The position numbers were made by a program, and so were the translations under genes. Positions 11,774 to 21,316 of a stretch of DNA of 64,000 bases are shown piece after piece (the first letter of the stretch is position 1; every line of letters starts with the position of its first letter). The notes below the pieces were generated by a model. That model was not told the origin of the DNA. It saw nothing but the letters and a program-made list of their open reading frames with translations, and searched no databases. This DNA comes from Liquidambar formosana (lineage: Eukaryota; Streptophyta; Magnoliopsida; Saxifragales; Altingiaceae): contig JBBPBK010000051.1 of the NCBI GenBank assembly GCA_039720395.1, forward strand, positions 1 to 64,000, written 5' to 3'.

Positions 11774-12011
11774 GAGAGTCCCCGATTTCGATTTTGAAAT
11801 GGGGAAATGTGATTTTCGTTTTGTTTTGGCTCTAACCCAAAACGCTGCATTTTTTTATTTTCCATCCCTCACGGCGAACGGCGTTAAGCGTTTCACCCCT
11901 AAATGGCTGCCATTCATCTCAGTCGTTCAATAAACCCCCATCCACGTGGCAGTCCATCCACAGCTACTGGACGCTGAAGTTTGTTTCACCAACTGCAGCA
12001 AATCCCAATCC
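11138..12011 (-). repeat. Right terminal inverted repeat of the MULE
   Basis: This is the inverse partner of 7230-8084. Extra partial copies of its inner block (TTGAGGTTAGGG or AAGGCTAC near 10874 and 10959) precede it, so the inner edge of this TIR has been locally amplified. It contains a long GAGA tract at about 11733-11775 and a CCGTCGACAAATGGG block near 11375. Confidence 0.82.
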
Positions 12012-12058
12012 CTCTGTTGGTGCATTTTCCAGCCAGCAAGGGACTAAAAGTAAGTCCA

Positions 12059-12349
12059 CTATTGCCTTTTGACAGGTTCAGGTGGGAGATCAGATGTTGT
12101 TGGCTCAAGAGCCTTGGCAACTTCACCACTTGCACAAGATAGTGCGTGAACCCCACTCATCTTCAAGCTCGAACCAGCCGTACCCAAAGAAGGGCAATGA
12201 ACCTGATCTCCATACGGGAGAGCTTCACCATCATCACTACCATCGCTGGATGTTTTCCCATCTTCACCATCATCGGATGCTACACCATCCTCCGAGTGCG
12301 CACTGCTATCTTCACCAGATTCATCGCTACTTGGGACATAATTTTGCAC
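12059..12349 (-). CDS. Unrecognised acidic Ser/Asp/Glu-rich ORF, possibly an exon fragment
   Basis: The ORF is 96 residues and starts MQNYVPSSDESGED. Its first half is dominated by Ser, Asp, Glu and Gly, and it ends PPEPVKRQ. Composition is uneven in a coding-like way, but no family is recognised. It lies 38 bp outside the MULE target duplication. The DNA downstream on the plus strand (about 12440-12610, TTTTGTTGGTTGG ... TTATAAGAAG) looks like the end of a retroelement. It may be a fragment of a captured or broken gene, or chance. Confidence 0.2.
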   Translation of the reverse strand: MQNYVPSSDESGEDSSAHSEDGVASDDGEDGKTSSDGSDDGEALPYGDQVHCPSLGTAGSSLKMSGVHALSCASGEVAKALEPTTSDLPPEPVKRQ

Positions 12350-12996
12350 CTTAATGATGTAGGCCCAAATAGAAGAGCAGCATTCTACATGGACAGAGTT
12401 TTACTTAATGAAGGAAATTAGGTTGTCGGGCAATCAAATGTACTTATGAACTTGTTTTGGTTTGTTTTTGGGCCTACTGCCTATGGCGATTTATGTAAGC
12501 CTTGAGGCAGTCAGAGATTATGCCGTTTTGTTGGTTGGACTCCTGGTCCAATTTGTAATCTTGTTCATTTGATTACATATATTACATATGTTTCTTATAA
12601 GAAGAAAACAAAATTTACTTGATGAAGATTCTTGCAAAGGGACATATGTTTTACATAAAGAAGATGATGGAATCGGAAAGCAATGACTAGAATATGATTG
12701 CACTATGTGTCGGGTGAATTCTGTTTAAGTTGCACGTTGAGTGTGGATCGGAAGGGTTCAAGATAAGGCTTATTTTAGAGGCTTGCTATCTTGAATGATG
12801 TATAATGTTGGCTTGAAATTCGATATCCCTTTTTAATTCTATCCTCAAATGAAATGGCCTCTTATTCTTAAAACTTTATTTGCTCTGTACATTGTAACTT
12901 GATGTACATTGGCACTTAGTCGAACATTAAGAAAATTATCCATTTTATTATTATATGACTTTATTCTCGCTCTCTCTTTCCACTTTCAAGTTAATA

Positions 12997-13027
<31 letters not shown>

Positions 13028-14077
13028 AACTCCTAGTATTCATCACTTCATTCAATATTTGTCTACTGCTTGTAAAACAAGACGTAGTTCAATTGGTATT
13101 GGAACATTTAGGTATATTTATAGATAACCCTTGGAGATTTACCTCTAGACTAGGGAGATTTACCTCTAGACTAGAGTGATTTATGATGAGTTTTAGTAAA
13201 ACTAAAGTGATGTTCATGAGGATTATTCATGTATATCAACTACTAGTCTTGAATTTGTTAAGATTTAATGTGCTATTTCTCCTTATCGCTGTGTTTTCAT
13301 CTAAATTATATACTGTAGAGTTTGTCCAAGTAAGCTACCAAGCTGGATGTCTGGGATCAAAGTGGTTTGATGGAGCCTTGTCGTTTTGACATCAAAATGA
13401 ACTTCATCAGTCACGCTACATAACTCACAAGCCCATTCTTAAACGTACCTTGTCGTTAGCCACATTAATATAATTGCACTTGGTATCAAGTCCGCTCCTA
13501 TTTTCTAGCTCAACTTGAGTACTGATTTGAACACTCAGGTTCGAGACAAGGCTTGTTTTGAATGTTTTATTGTCTTCAGTGATGTGTGATTTCGAAACTG
13601 ATTTTCAATGTTCCTGTTTTTATTTGCAAATTAAATGGAAAATTATGATTATGAGTTTATCTTATCACTTGACAATGGCTAAGGAGGTATATTCTGTAAA
13701 ATAAGATGCCCATAGTGGTGTCATGATTTTTAACTAGACAAGTTTACAAGGGTGTTAATGGAGTCACTTTCTTTGTTCATTTATCGTAGAGATTGGGGAA
13801 GGAGTGTGGATAAATGGGTAATCAAAGAGTATGGTGTGACGGAGTCTTGGACTAAATTTTTTACTCCCATTAGGCTTTATGAAGAATTGTGACATTGTAC
13901 TAAAAGGTGATCATGGAGCGTTGGTTTCACTTGACTTAGGAGTACAAAAAGTTATGGATCTTGTATCCAAAGCAGTAAAATTGATTTTTAAAGTAGTACT
14001 TTAAATAACTTAATTTCTGTTGCTATCCAGAGCAGTGAAATTGCCAACAGAACGAGGATTTACATGGGAAGCCAAAT
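12350..14077. other. Intergenic, no gene seen
   Basis: The region holds AT-rich DNA, a (TA)n/T-run near 12992-13028, and a tandem duplication of GGAGATTTACCTCTAGACTA near 13132-13176. A pair of loosely related segments near 12745 and 13540 share (A/C)AAGGCTT(A/G)TTTT. No ORF has recognisable coding features. Confidence 0.5.
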
Positions 14078-14290
14078 GGGATTTGGATTTGATGCAGTTA
14101 TGGCATGGTGCAGTAAATGTAGGATCGATGACACGTGGTAAGGAGGAGAAATGGAGGGTTAAAATTTGAGAGATGCATTTGAGGCCCAACGTTTAATAGC
14201 CCTCTATTTCTCCTCCTTGCTCACGTGTCATCGATCTTACATTTACTGCACCATGTAATAAAAGTAACCAACTGTATCAAATCTGAATCC
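14078..14290. mobile_element. hAT-like MITE, 213 bp, hairpin-forming
   Basis: It is flanked by 8-bp direct repeats AGCCAAAT at 14070-14077 and 14291-14298. Its TIRs begin GGATTTGGATTTGATGCAGTT (left) and GGATTCAGATTTGATACAGTT (right, inverted). The arms extend over nearly the whole element (GCAGTAAATGTA(G/A)GATCGATG, then a CACGTG core, then AAGGAGGAGAAAT), so a transcript would fold into a long hairpin. Each arm carries a CACGTG G-box-like core. Confidence 0.85.
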
Positions 14291-14669
14291 AGCCAAATTA
14301 ATTGACCTTTGAGGGCAAAATTTACTCCCAGGGGAAAGCCATTTTTAATGCAGAGAACTGGGGTGGCCATCGTATGATCGTATCAACAACATTACACTAC
14401 TTTGACCCATATTATTCACTCTCCTTTGAAAAACAAATCCCATATTCCCATATGACATATTTGTATCTTTAACACTTCTATATAACACAATTGATTTTTA
14501 TCATCTAAAAAATCAATTTTTTTCTAGCATATTGGTAGACTTGTGCAACATCATAGTATGAGATTTTATTTTGTATGAATAATATGCATCAATCCGCATT
14601 TTCCAAAAGAGGCGGGTTCTTGCCACCGTGATAATTCTTTTTGCACCTTCCACATAATTTATAATTTTT

Positions 14670-14985
14670 AAGGTTTAATGAAAAAAAATAAAAAGATTCT
14701 CTCAAAAACTAATTCCAATGTCTATTAGACAACATTATTTTGAACAACTTTATAGAATAAGTTTTTTTTAAGAAAAAATTATCGTGCAAGTGAATTTTTT
14801 GATAATTTTTTTGCCATTGAGAGTCTCTATTTCATTTTTGTAAAGTATTTCATGAAAAAATGACCAAAAGAGCGGTAGATTTTTTAAAACCTTTCTTCTA
14901 TAAAATGGTTCAGAAGTTTGTTTTTCAATAAACAACGTGATTAATTTTTATAAATTTTTTTTATATTTTTAATAAATATTTAAAA
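14670..14985. mobile_element. Foldback MITE, copy 1 of 3
   Basis: This is an imperfect inverted repeat with the landmark CATTATTTTGAACAACTTTATAGAA in the left arm, mirrored in the right arm by AAACCTTTCTTCTATAAAATGGTTC. The same landmarks and layout recur at about 34985-35345 and 53490-53800. The ends are too decayed to define a target duplication. It lies about 400 bp upstream of the NLR-like gene. Confidence 0.55.
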
Positions 14986-15382
14986 AATATAAATTAAGTG
15001 AGAGATGGAAAAGAATATATTGTGTTCGCAATAGTTACCCACTTAACCCCTTTCCAAAATCATACGAAAGCGACGTAGGATTGAAGTTTTTAATTTTTTA
15101 TTTTATTAAAAATTCATGGTAACTTTACTATTTCGAAGTACCTTCTCGCCTTTTTGGCCTTTTTTTCTTCCCCGGAGGCATAACTTGTCTTGTGGGTGTC
15201 AACTGTTTAAAGTGGCTTTATCTTTTTCTCCATTTTCATGGTTCCTCCCTTTACAGATATGGCCATATTCAGTTATTCTTCCCAGTTTTGATCGCACCCA
15301 AATCTTCCACCATCTTTGCCTCCGCCTCCGCCTCCGCCTCGCACTGCACTCGCCTTTTTGTCATTCCACTCAACCCTGAAAA

Positions 15383-17461
15383 ATGCGAATCCGTATAAAA
15401 GAAGAGCAAGTGGTGCCACTGCTGAAGCACCTGAATTATGCCAGGGAACAAACCGACGGACTGGCCTCAGAATTGGACAACATCAAATCGAAGCTTGAAG
15501 CCATGTGTGTTCTTCTCCCCCGAGTCAAGGACTGGGAAGAAAAACTCGTGGGCCAATTCCATGACCTGAGGCAACACATCTATTTTTTCATGAATCCAAA
15601 GCTACTCGAGGACATCCGTGCTGAGATCAATCGCATAAATGTGAGTGACATCAATCCAGAACTACCAAAGGAGGACATTGGTGGTGAGATCGGTCGCATA
15701 GATGTCAATGACATCAATCCAGAGCTACCCGAGGAGGACATCGGTGGTGAGATCGGTCGCATAAATGTCAATGACATCACCTCTAAGCTACTCAAGTACA
15801 TCGGTGGTGAGATCGATCGCATAAATGTGAATGACATCAATTGTAAGCTACTCAAGTACATCGATTCTAAGATCGACAGCATAACAGATATTATAAAGAA
15901 GCTGCCAGAGGAATCGCCGTCGTCATCGTCGTCGTCGTCTTTAAAGCAGCAGTCACGACCCGAGGAGGCTCAGCCTCGAAAATGGTCGAATGAGTGGTCG
16001 CGGCTAAATATGCCGAAGATGCTTCTCGACGACCCCGCCATGAAGGTTCTGCGGCTGAGTTACGATCATTTGGAAAGCTTGCAGTTGAAGCTAAGCTTGC
16101 AGTTGAAGCTCTGCTTGCTTTGTTTCTCGATTTTTCCCGAGAATTCTGTCGTGAAGAAGCGACCTTTGATTTACTGGTGGATCGGTGAGGGATTGGTTGC
16201 CAAAACTCAAGACAAGACGGCCGATCAGGTTGGAGAAGATGTCTTTCAAGAACTCATGAAACAAGGCCTCATCACACCACACCACAAGAGCGAAAAAATT
16301 AAATCAAAGCCGATCAAACTTGTGAATAGTTGCAGGATGCGCCCTTGGACTCTTCGTATGTTGATATCCGTGGCCAAGGAAGCTGATTTCTTCGAATTCG
16401 ATTCCGATGGAACATTAAGTGGCAATTTCTCAAAATCCCACCGCGCGTGCTTGGTAGCAGGTAAGCATGCACAAATTTCTTCTTCGGGCGATAAACAGGA
16501 GAATTTGTTAACAGTATTCAATGTGAATGAGCCTTATCCTAGTCTGAAACGGGAATGGCTTTTAAAGCTGAAAAGGGCAGAGGTGCTTCAACTCGGCCGG
16601 TGGCAAGCCTCACCCACACACCACATCGAAGTCGAATCATTGAGTGGCCTGGGGGCTCAGAAGCTCATGAAGTATCTTAGCCTCCGAGGAATTTCTCGAA
16701 TAAACGAGCTCCCTCCCGTTGTTGGCCTCGTCAGCCTCGAAATTCTTGATCTCAGAGCTTGTCACAATCTAGAGAAATTGCCTTCTGATATCACGTTATT
16801 GAAGAAGCTCACGCACTTGGATGTATCGGAGTGTTACTTGCTGGATAGCATGCCAAAGGGGCTCGAAAAGCTCACTTCGCTCCAAGTACTGAAGGGTTTT
16901 GTGATTGGAGATTTGGAAAGAACTCCTTGCAGAATTGGTGATCTTGTTCGATTGAAAAAACTGAGGAAGCTGAGTGTAAACATAGGAAGCGAGGCTGTAA
17001 TCAGGGAAGGGGAGTTTGCGAAATTTAAGGAGATTCAATCCCTTTGCAGCCTAACAATATCATGGGGTGTAGTTAAAATAGAAAAGGGACAAGAAGACTC
17101 GATGAATTCTTTATCATTTCCACCACAACTAAGCAAACTGGATATCAGATGCCTCCCTCAAGGAACGCCACCAGGCCCACCAAAATGGTTAAAGCCCAGT
17201 AAACTGGAGAGATTGGAGAAGCTCTATATTAAGGGAGGGAGTCTTAGTAGCTTGGATCATGGGGAGACCAACGGCAACGAGTGGAAGGTTAAAATTTTGC
17301 GTCTACAGTATCTGACGAAATTAAAGATAACAAATTCGGAAGTGTTGGAGAAGTTTCCTCAGTTACTTTACTTGGAGAAAGTGGAACGTGGTGAAAGAAA
17401 TGAAGATGATATTGTGTCGGAGTGGAACAAAGATGAAGAGGATAAGAAAGGTAATACATAA
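15383..17461 (+). CDS. NLR-like resistance protein without a nucleotide-binding domain (CC-WHD-LRR, RPP13-like-4 type)
   Basis: A single-exon ORF of 692 residues. A stop codon immediately upstream (15377-15379) fixes ATG 15383 as the first start. Residues 1-75 are helical and coiled-coil-like. Residues 76-158 are a 21-residue tandem repeat, and 179-187 are mostly Ser. Residues 218-275 form a winged-helix-like segment (VLRLSYDHLESL ... LCLLCFSIFPEN ... IYWWIGEGLV), as found after NB-ARC in plant CNLs. From about 400 on there are leucine-rich repeats (LMKYLSLRGIS, LEILDLRAC, LTHLDVSEC). No P-loop, kinase-2 or GLPL motif is present, so it cannot bind ATP as an NLR switch. Such P-loop-less relatives annotated as RPP13-like protein 4 exist in many plants. 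They presumably act in the cytoplasm in immunity, but the role is unproven. An exact 18-bp duplication (16075-16092 and 16093-16110) inserts six residues in the winged-helix part. Its 3' half is duplicated downstream. Confidence 0.85.
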   Translation: MRIRIKEEQVVPLLKHLNYAREQTDGLASELDNIKSKLEAMCVLLPRVKDWEEKLVGQFHDLRQHIYFFMNPKLLEDIRAEINRINVSDINPELPKEDIGGEIGRIDVNDINPELPEEDIGGEIGRINVNDITSKLLKYIGGEIDRINVNDINCKLLKYIDSKIDSITDIIKKLPEESPSSSSSSSLKQQSRPEEAQPRKWSNEWSRLNMPKMLLDDPAMKVLRLSYDHLESLQLKLSLQLKLCLLCFSIFPENSVVKKRPLIYWWIGEGLVAKTQDKTADQVGEDVFQELMKQGLITPHHKSEKIKSKPIKLVNSCRMRPWTLRMLISVAKEADFFEFDSDGTLSGNFSKSHRACLVAGKHAQISSSGDKQENLLTVFNVNEPYPSLKREWLLKLKRAEVLQLGRWQASPTHHIEVESLSGLGAQKLMKYLSLRGISRINELPPVVGLVSLEILDLRACHNLEKLPSDITLLKKLTHLDVSECYLLDSMPKGLEKLTSLQVLKGFVIGDLERTPCRIGDLVRLKKLRKLSVNIGSEAVIREGEFAKFKEIQSLCSLTISWGVVKIEKGQEDSMNSLSFPPQLSKLDIRCLPQGTPPGPPKWLKPSKLERLEKLYIKGGSLSSLDHGETNGNEWKVKILRLQYLTKLKITNSEVLEKFPQLLYLEKVERGERNEDDIVSEWNKDEEDKKGNT
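15608..15856 (+). repeat. In-frame 63-bp tandem repeat inside the NLR-like gene
   Basis: Three 21-residue units and one 20-residue unit follow each other, with consensus EDIGGEIGRINVNDIN then four or five variable residues ending in L(P/L)K. A degenerate fifth (YIDSKIDSI) follows. Nucleotide similarity between units 2 and 3 is high (GGACAT(T/C)GGTGGTGAGATC), which points to recent unit duplication. Alternating Ile/Val and charged residues suggest an extended helix or coiled coil. Confidence 0.85.
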
Positions 17462-18673
17462 TTTATGATCAAGTGAATAAATTCCTCTTAGATGCTGCTG
17501 CTTGCTTTGCTTTGGCTGTGCTTTTCGTTCTCAGTATCCATATTATTATATATTAAGCTACTTCTAAATGCTTTGCAGAACATGTAATTTTTATGCTTTG
17601 ACAACCTAAAATGGCTTCTGTTATTGTATTTTGTTTTATACTTTTCCATGTCTGTCTTACACTTTAATTTTGTCTCACCTGTGGTTGGGAATGCATTTAA
17701 GAAATATGGAGACTGATTATTTCGAAAGAATATTTTTCAGGGGAATGTATTACATATAAGAGGAAAATAGATTAATTTTGATCATATCAAAGAAGAATTT
17801 TTTTACCAAACATAATTAAAGAGACATGAGAAATTTCTCAAGCTTACTGAAATATTTGTGGACATTGATAAATAGAGGAGGACAAAAACCAAAAAAAACG
17901 AAAAAGTCCAGTGAAACTTCATCTAGAACCATTTCCCATCAAAATGATCGGAAAAGAAAAATACAATGGACAATAAAGAACACCCATCTTTATGCTTGAG
18001 TTCTAAACAATAGAGTAGTTTGCCTCATTTGGAAGACTGATCTTGGTAGAGCAAAGCCAGTTGATTGCTGAGAGGAAAAAAAAAAGGGGGGGGGGGGGGG
18101 GGAGTTAATCCTCTGGTGCAAGGAAGTTTAGAACATTGATTAATTTTAATCAATCTAAAGTAGACTAATGTCTAATAGTGGTCTCAATGTCGAATCACCA
18201 AGGTCAATTAGCTGCCCTAATACCAACTGTATGTAAGCTCAGACCTATCAATCACTCAATCTACTCGATCTTAGTGTGCAGTAGGACAATCAATTTATCT
18301 AAGTCTCTTTATTTCATAATTCAGTGCGTAATTCTTTTGATCTTTCTTTTTTTCTTCTTTCTGATAAGCACCTAGTTCTTTTGATCCTTTAAAGGATGTA
18401 TGTTACATTGAATGGGTACACATAAACCAACAGCATCCGTCTCTTCTGATATCTCAAATATACTTTTATGTCATTTATCTAAAGGGAAATGTATTTATTA
18501 ATTTGTTTTAAACTTTTTCGGGTCATATTTGTTCTCTCTATATCTCTCTTTACTTCATATTTTTTCGCATTCTTGTACATGGCAGGATTGAATGCAGCAA
18601 CCCCCTAGACTGCTGGAGAGGCAGCAAAAATCATTATTTGGAAGTTCATATTTTCGTTCAAATGGTCTCTTGC

Positions 18674-19728
18674 AAGGACTTTAATATTGATATTGATGGA
18701 TATATCGAGGGTCCAAAAATATGGATATATTGGATATATCATTGGATATATCGACAATATCGATATCGTTTTAAAGATATGGTGGATATTATGAGTTAAA
18801 CATGGATATTTTTATTGAAACTCTGGGAAACAATGATTTGGATTCTAATACACAATCTAGCATCAAAATATTGCAATTTAAATATGTATAATATAAATAT
18901 GTGTTGCGTAGGATATATAAAGTGTATTGCGCTGAGAAAATAAATCATATAAACTTATAAAAATTTATCCATTCTTTTTTTCTATAAAGTAAATAAAATA
19001 ATTGTTGAAAAGAAGAGAGCAGCCTGCATTCTTTCATACACTAGTGAGTGCATGTGATAGTTTGAAACCAAACTTAGAATAGCATAAGCATATGATCGAA
19101 AATTTCATTATATATTTATATGCATTATCAAATTGTGGAAGGCAAAAATAGCAGCATCTCATTTTTAAAGTTAAATAAGAGTACTTGCTTCAAAAAGATA
19201 GTCAAAACAAGGAAGAGATGGTCAAATAATTGATGGTTAAAAGGGTAGTAGGAAACAAAAAAGTCAAAAAGTCATGCTTTCATTCGTGATGGGCATGCCG
19301 CATGCCATGTTTGAACCTAAGACAGTATTAGAATCTCAACCAACTAGGCTGAGGGTAGAGCGGCAAGTCATGCTTTCATTTAATGCTGACTGAAGTAGTC
19401 TAATTGTTCACGTGAAGGGCTGGACAAAGCAACCTTCTCCTTGCAGAAATGCAGCCTTTATACAGCGTAGAGAAAAAGTAGAAAGAAAAAGCAGATGATA
19501 AGGGATGGCAGTGTCGATATCCTCTATATATCGACGAATTTTCGAAAACAAACCAAAGAAACCAGGCGATAAAAGAACAAAATGATATATCTTCGATATA
19601 TCGACAATATCGTTCGATATTCATTTTTTTTCAAAATTTTCTAATACCGCAACAAGATATCGTTTTGACGGGGGGCGGTAGACGATATATCGACGATATA
19701 TCATCCATATCGTCAACATTAAGGTCCA
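18674..19728. mobile_element. 1.06-kb TIR transposon packed with ATATCGA motifs
   Basis: Direct repeats TGGTCTCTTGC (11 bp) lie at 18663-18673 and 19729-19739. Copy B of the duplication shows the uninterrupted site TGGTCTCTTGCC at 22940-22951, which proves insertion. The ends are imperfect inverted repeats: GGACTTTAATATTGAT from 18676 and GGACCTTAATGTTGAC inverted from 19727. Both subterminal zones carry many GATATATCGA-like motifs, probably transposase-binding arrays. The target duplication length fits a Mutator-type element. There is no transposase, so it is non-autonomous. Confidence 0.86.
19285..19364 (-). mobile_element. tRNA-related SINE-like insert nested in the transposon
   Basis: The 80-bp insert is bounded by a 16-bp direct repeat AAGTCATGCTTTCATT at 19269-19284 and 19365-19380. 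On the minus strand it reads CAGCCTAGTTGGTTGAGA (like a pol III A box) and, about 25 bases later, TAGGTTCAAACAT (like a B box). No A-tail is obvious, so it is a truncated SINE or tRNA-derived retrocopy. Confidence 0.65.
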
Positions 19729-20138
19729 TGGTCTCTTGCCAACACTAGATATCTAGAAGAGACCTAGCATGCCTATAGATATCACAATCCCAGAACCACT
19801 TATTCTTCACATTTTTTTTTTTTTTTTTCCCCAAAAATCCCAAGGGGTCACCGAAGCAGCCCCTCCCATGCTTTCAGGGACTTATCATAAGGAATCATTC
19901 TCATTGAATGGGTACATATAAACCAATTATAAAAATCCTATGTTTACATTTTTATTTTAAGAACCTATGTTTACTGTGGTTGTGGACCCCTTTAAATTAG
20001 GCAGTATTTTTGTAGTTTTGTACTGTTTCATGCTTGTGTTGTTGAAGTTCTCATCTGTTCAAGGGAAAAAAGGCCCGGGTAGAACGAAAGAAAATTACAT
20101 TTCTTGGGTTTTTTGCAACAATAAATTTTTTTCCTAGG

Positions 20139-20250
20139 TTGAGTGCGTTGTGGCCTGGTGGCACTTTTCCCCTCTATGTGGGGGAGGTTCTAAGTTAAAG
20201 TCTTAGGAATAGTTAGATGATGTTGTAATGAATTTCTCACCCATGTTACC
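20139..20250 (+). mobile_element. SINE-like sequence in the duplicated flank
   Basis: TTGTGGCCTGGTGGCAC resembles an A box and GAGGTTCTAAGTTAAAGTC resembles a B box. They are followed by TAGTTAGATGATGTTGTAATGA and an A-rich end. Copies occur at about 23355-23475 (copy B) and 31925-32030 (copy C). Because all three lie in homologous segments, they need not be separate insertions. Confidence 0.5.
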
Positions 20251-21316
20251 CAAAAGAAAAAAGGAAAAGGTTCATGCTACCTTTACCCTTTCTTTTTGTT
20301 TACTTTACTAATTGACCTATGGATCTTGAGGCCTTGGATGCCTACATCCTTTTTACTTTTTTTTCTAGAGATTTGTCTTCCCAGTTGCTTTTTAAATTGT
20401 CTGTCACCAGTTTTGCTTGCAGTCAAATCTGCCACCAGTTGTCATAAACTCGTATGTTGGTATAATGAATTTCTGATCCATATTACCAAAAATGATAACT
20501 AGCCACCACTATTTGCTTAGCTTCTCCTCACTCTACACCTTGTCATTGCATCTATAATAATAATAAAACTAATAGTTTAGTTACAGGAGTAAAGAACAAA
20601 TGTAACATACTCTGAAAAAATATATTTATCAATTTCCTTGGGACAATAAATAGAAAGAAACATTTGCTTGCAGCCAGCTTGTTGACCATAGTGGATACCA
20701 ACAATCCCAACAATCTCAGCCTGTTGAAACCCTAAAATGGAATTTTGATATCTACCTCAGAGCAACCTAGCTTAACTCTGACCAGAATTTTCCATTTCAT
20801 CATTTCGTGACATTCATAAAGTTTTCAATTTGTTATTTTCAATCGCAGTCTAGTTATACAGGTCTTATTTCAGAATTGTTCATTTTTTCCCCATTTGAAG
20901 CAGAATTAAACCCTCTGTTTATTTGCACCACAAAAATCTGCATGCTCCCCTTCTAGCCTGTCGAGTTTGTTAAGAGTCTACCAATCTTATATTAAACCAA
21001 AAAAAAAAAAAAAACCACCCACTTGTAATTGGGTTGTAAACAATTATCCTTTAGAAATGCTGTCCACAATTGCCTCATCCAATAAATCTAGGTTGCAGTT
21101 CCCATTAACCTTGGAACAACTAAGATAACTACTTAGATCTCATAGCTCAAGGCAATGATGAATAAAACTTAAGTTGAAGTACGGATTAATTTACTGAAAT
21201 AATTTTTCTGAAGCCCTCAAACTTATGTAATGATGTACAAACTCTAAGTTGAAGTATGGATTAATCTATTGAAATAGTTTGCCTCAAGCCCTGAACTGGA
21301 ATGATGCTACAAATGA

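Larger units (their letters stand above)
7230..12011. mobile_element. Complete Mutator-like element (MULE), non-autonomous, 4.8 kb
   Basis: The termini GGATTGGGATTTGCTG(T/C)AGTTGG point inward at 7230 and 12011. They are flanked by identical 9-bp direct repeats CTCTGTTGG at 7221-7229 and 12012-12020, the size expected of Mutator transposition. Inverted arms of about 0.85 kb follow. They contain microsatellite-like AGAG tracts, CCGTCGACG motifs and GGTTAGGGCTACC blocks. The interior has a second inverted repeat pair and a nested element but no transposase-like ORF, so it would need a transposase in trans. It inserted 21 bp from the terminus of a related element. Confidence 0.87.

Noticed and set aside
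18086..18102. G17 homopolymer as a G-quadruplex element
   Set aside because: It follows an A-run, is absent from the matching place in copy B (near 22390-22412), and is most simply a slippage product or sequencing artefact.
19285..19364. Functional tRNA gene
   Set aside because: A- and B-box-like motifs are present, but no cloverleaf with paired acceptor stem can be drawn and it is bounded by a target duplication.
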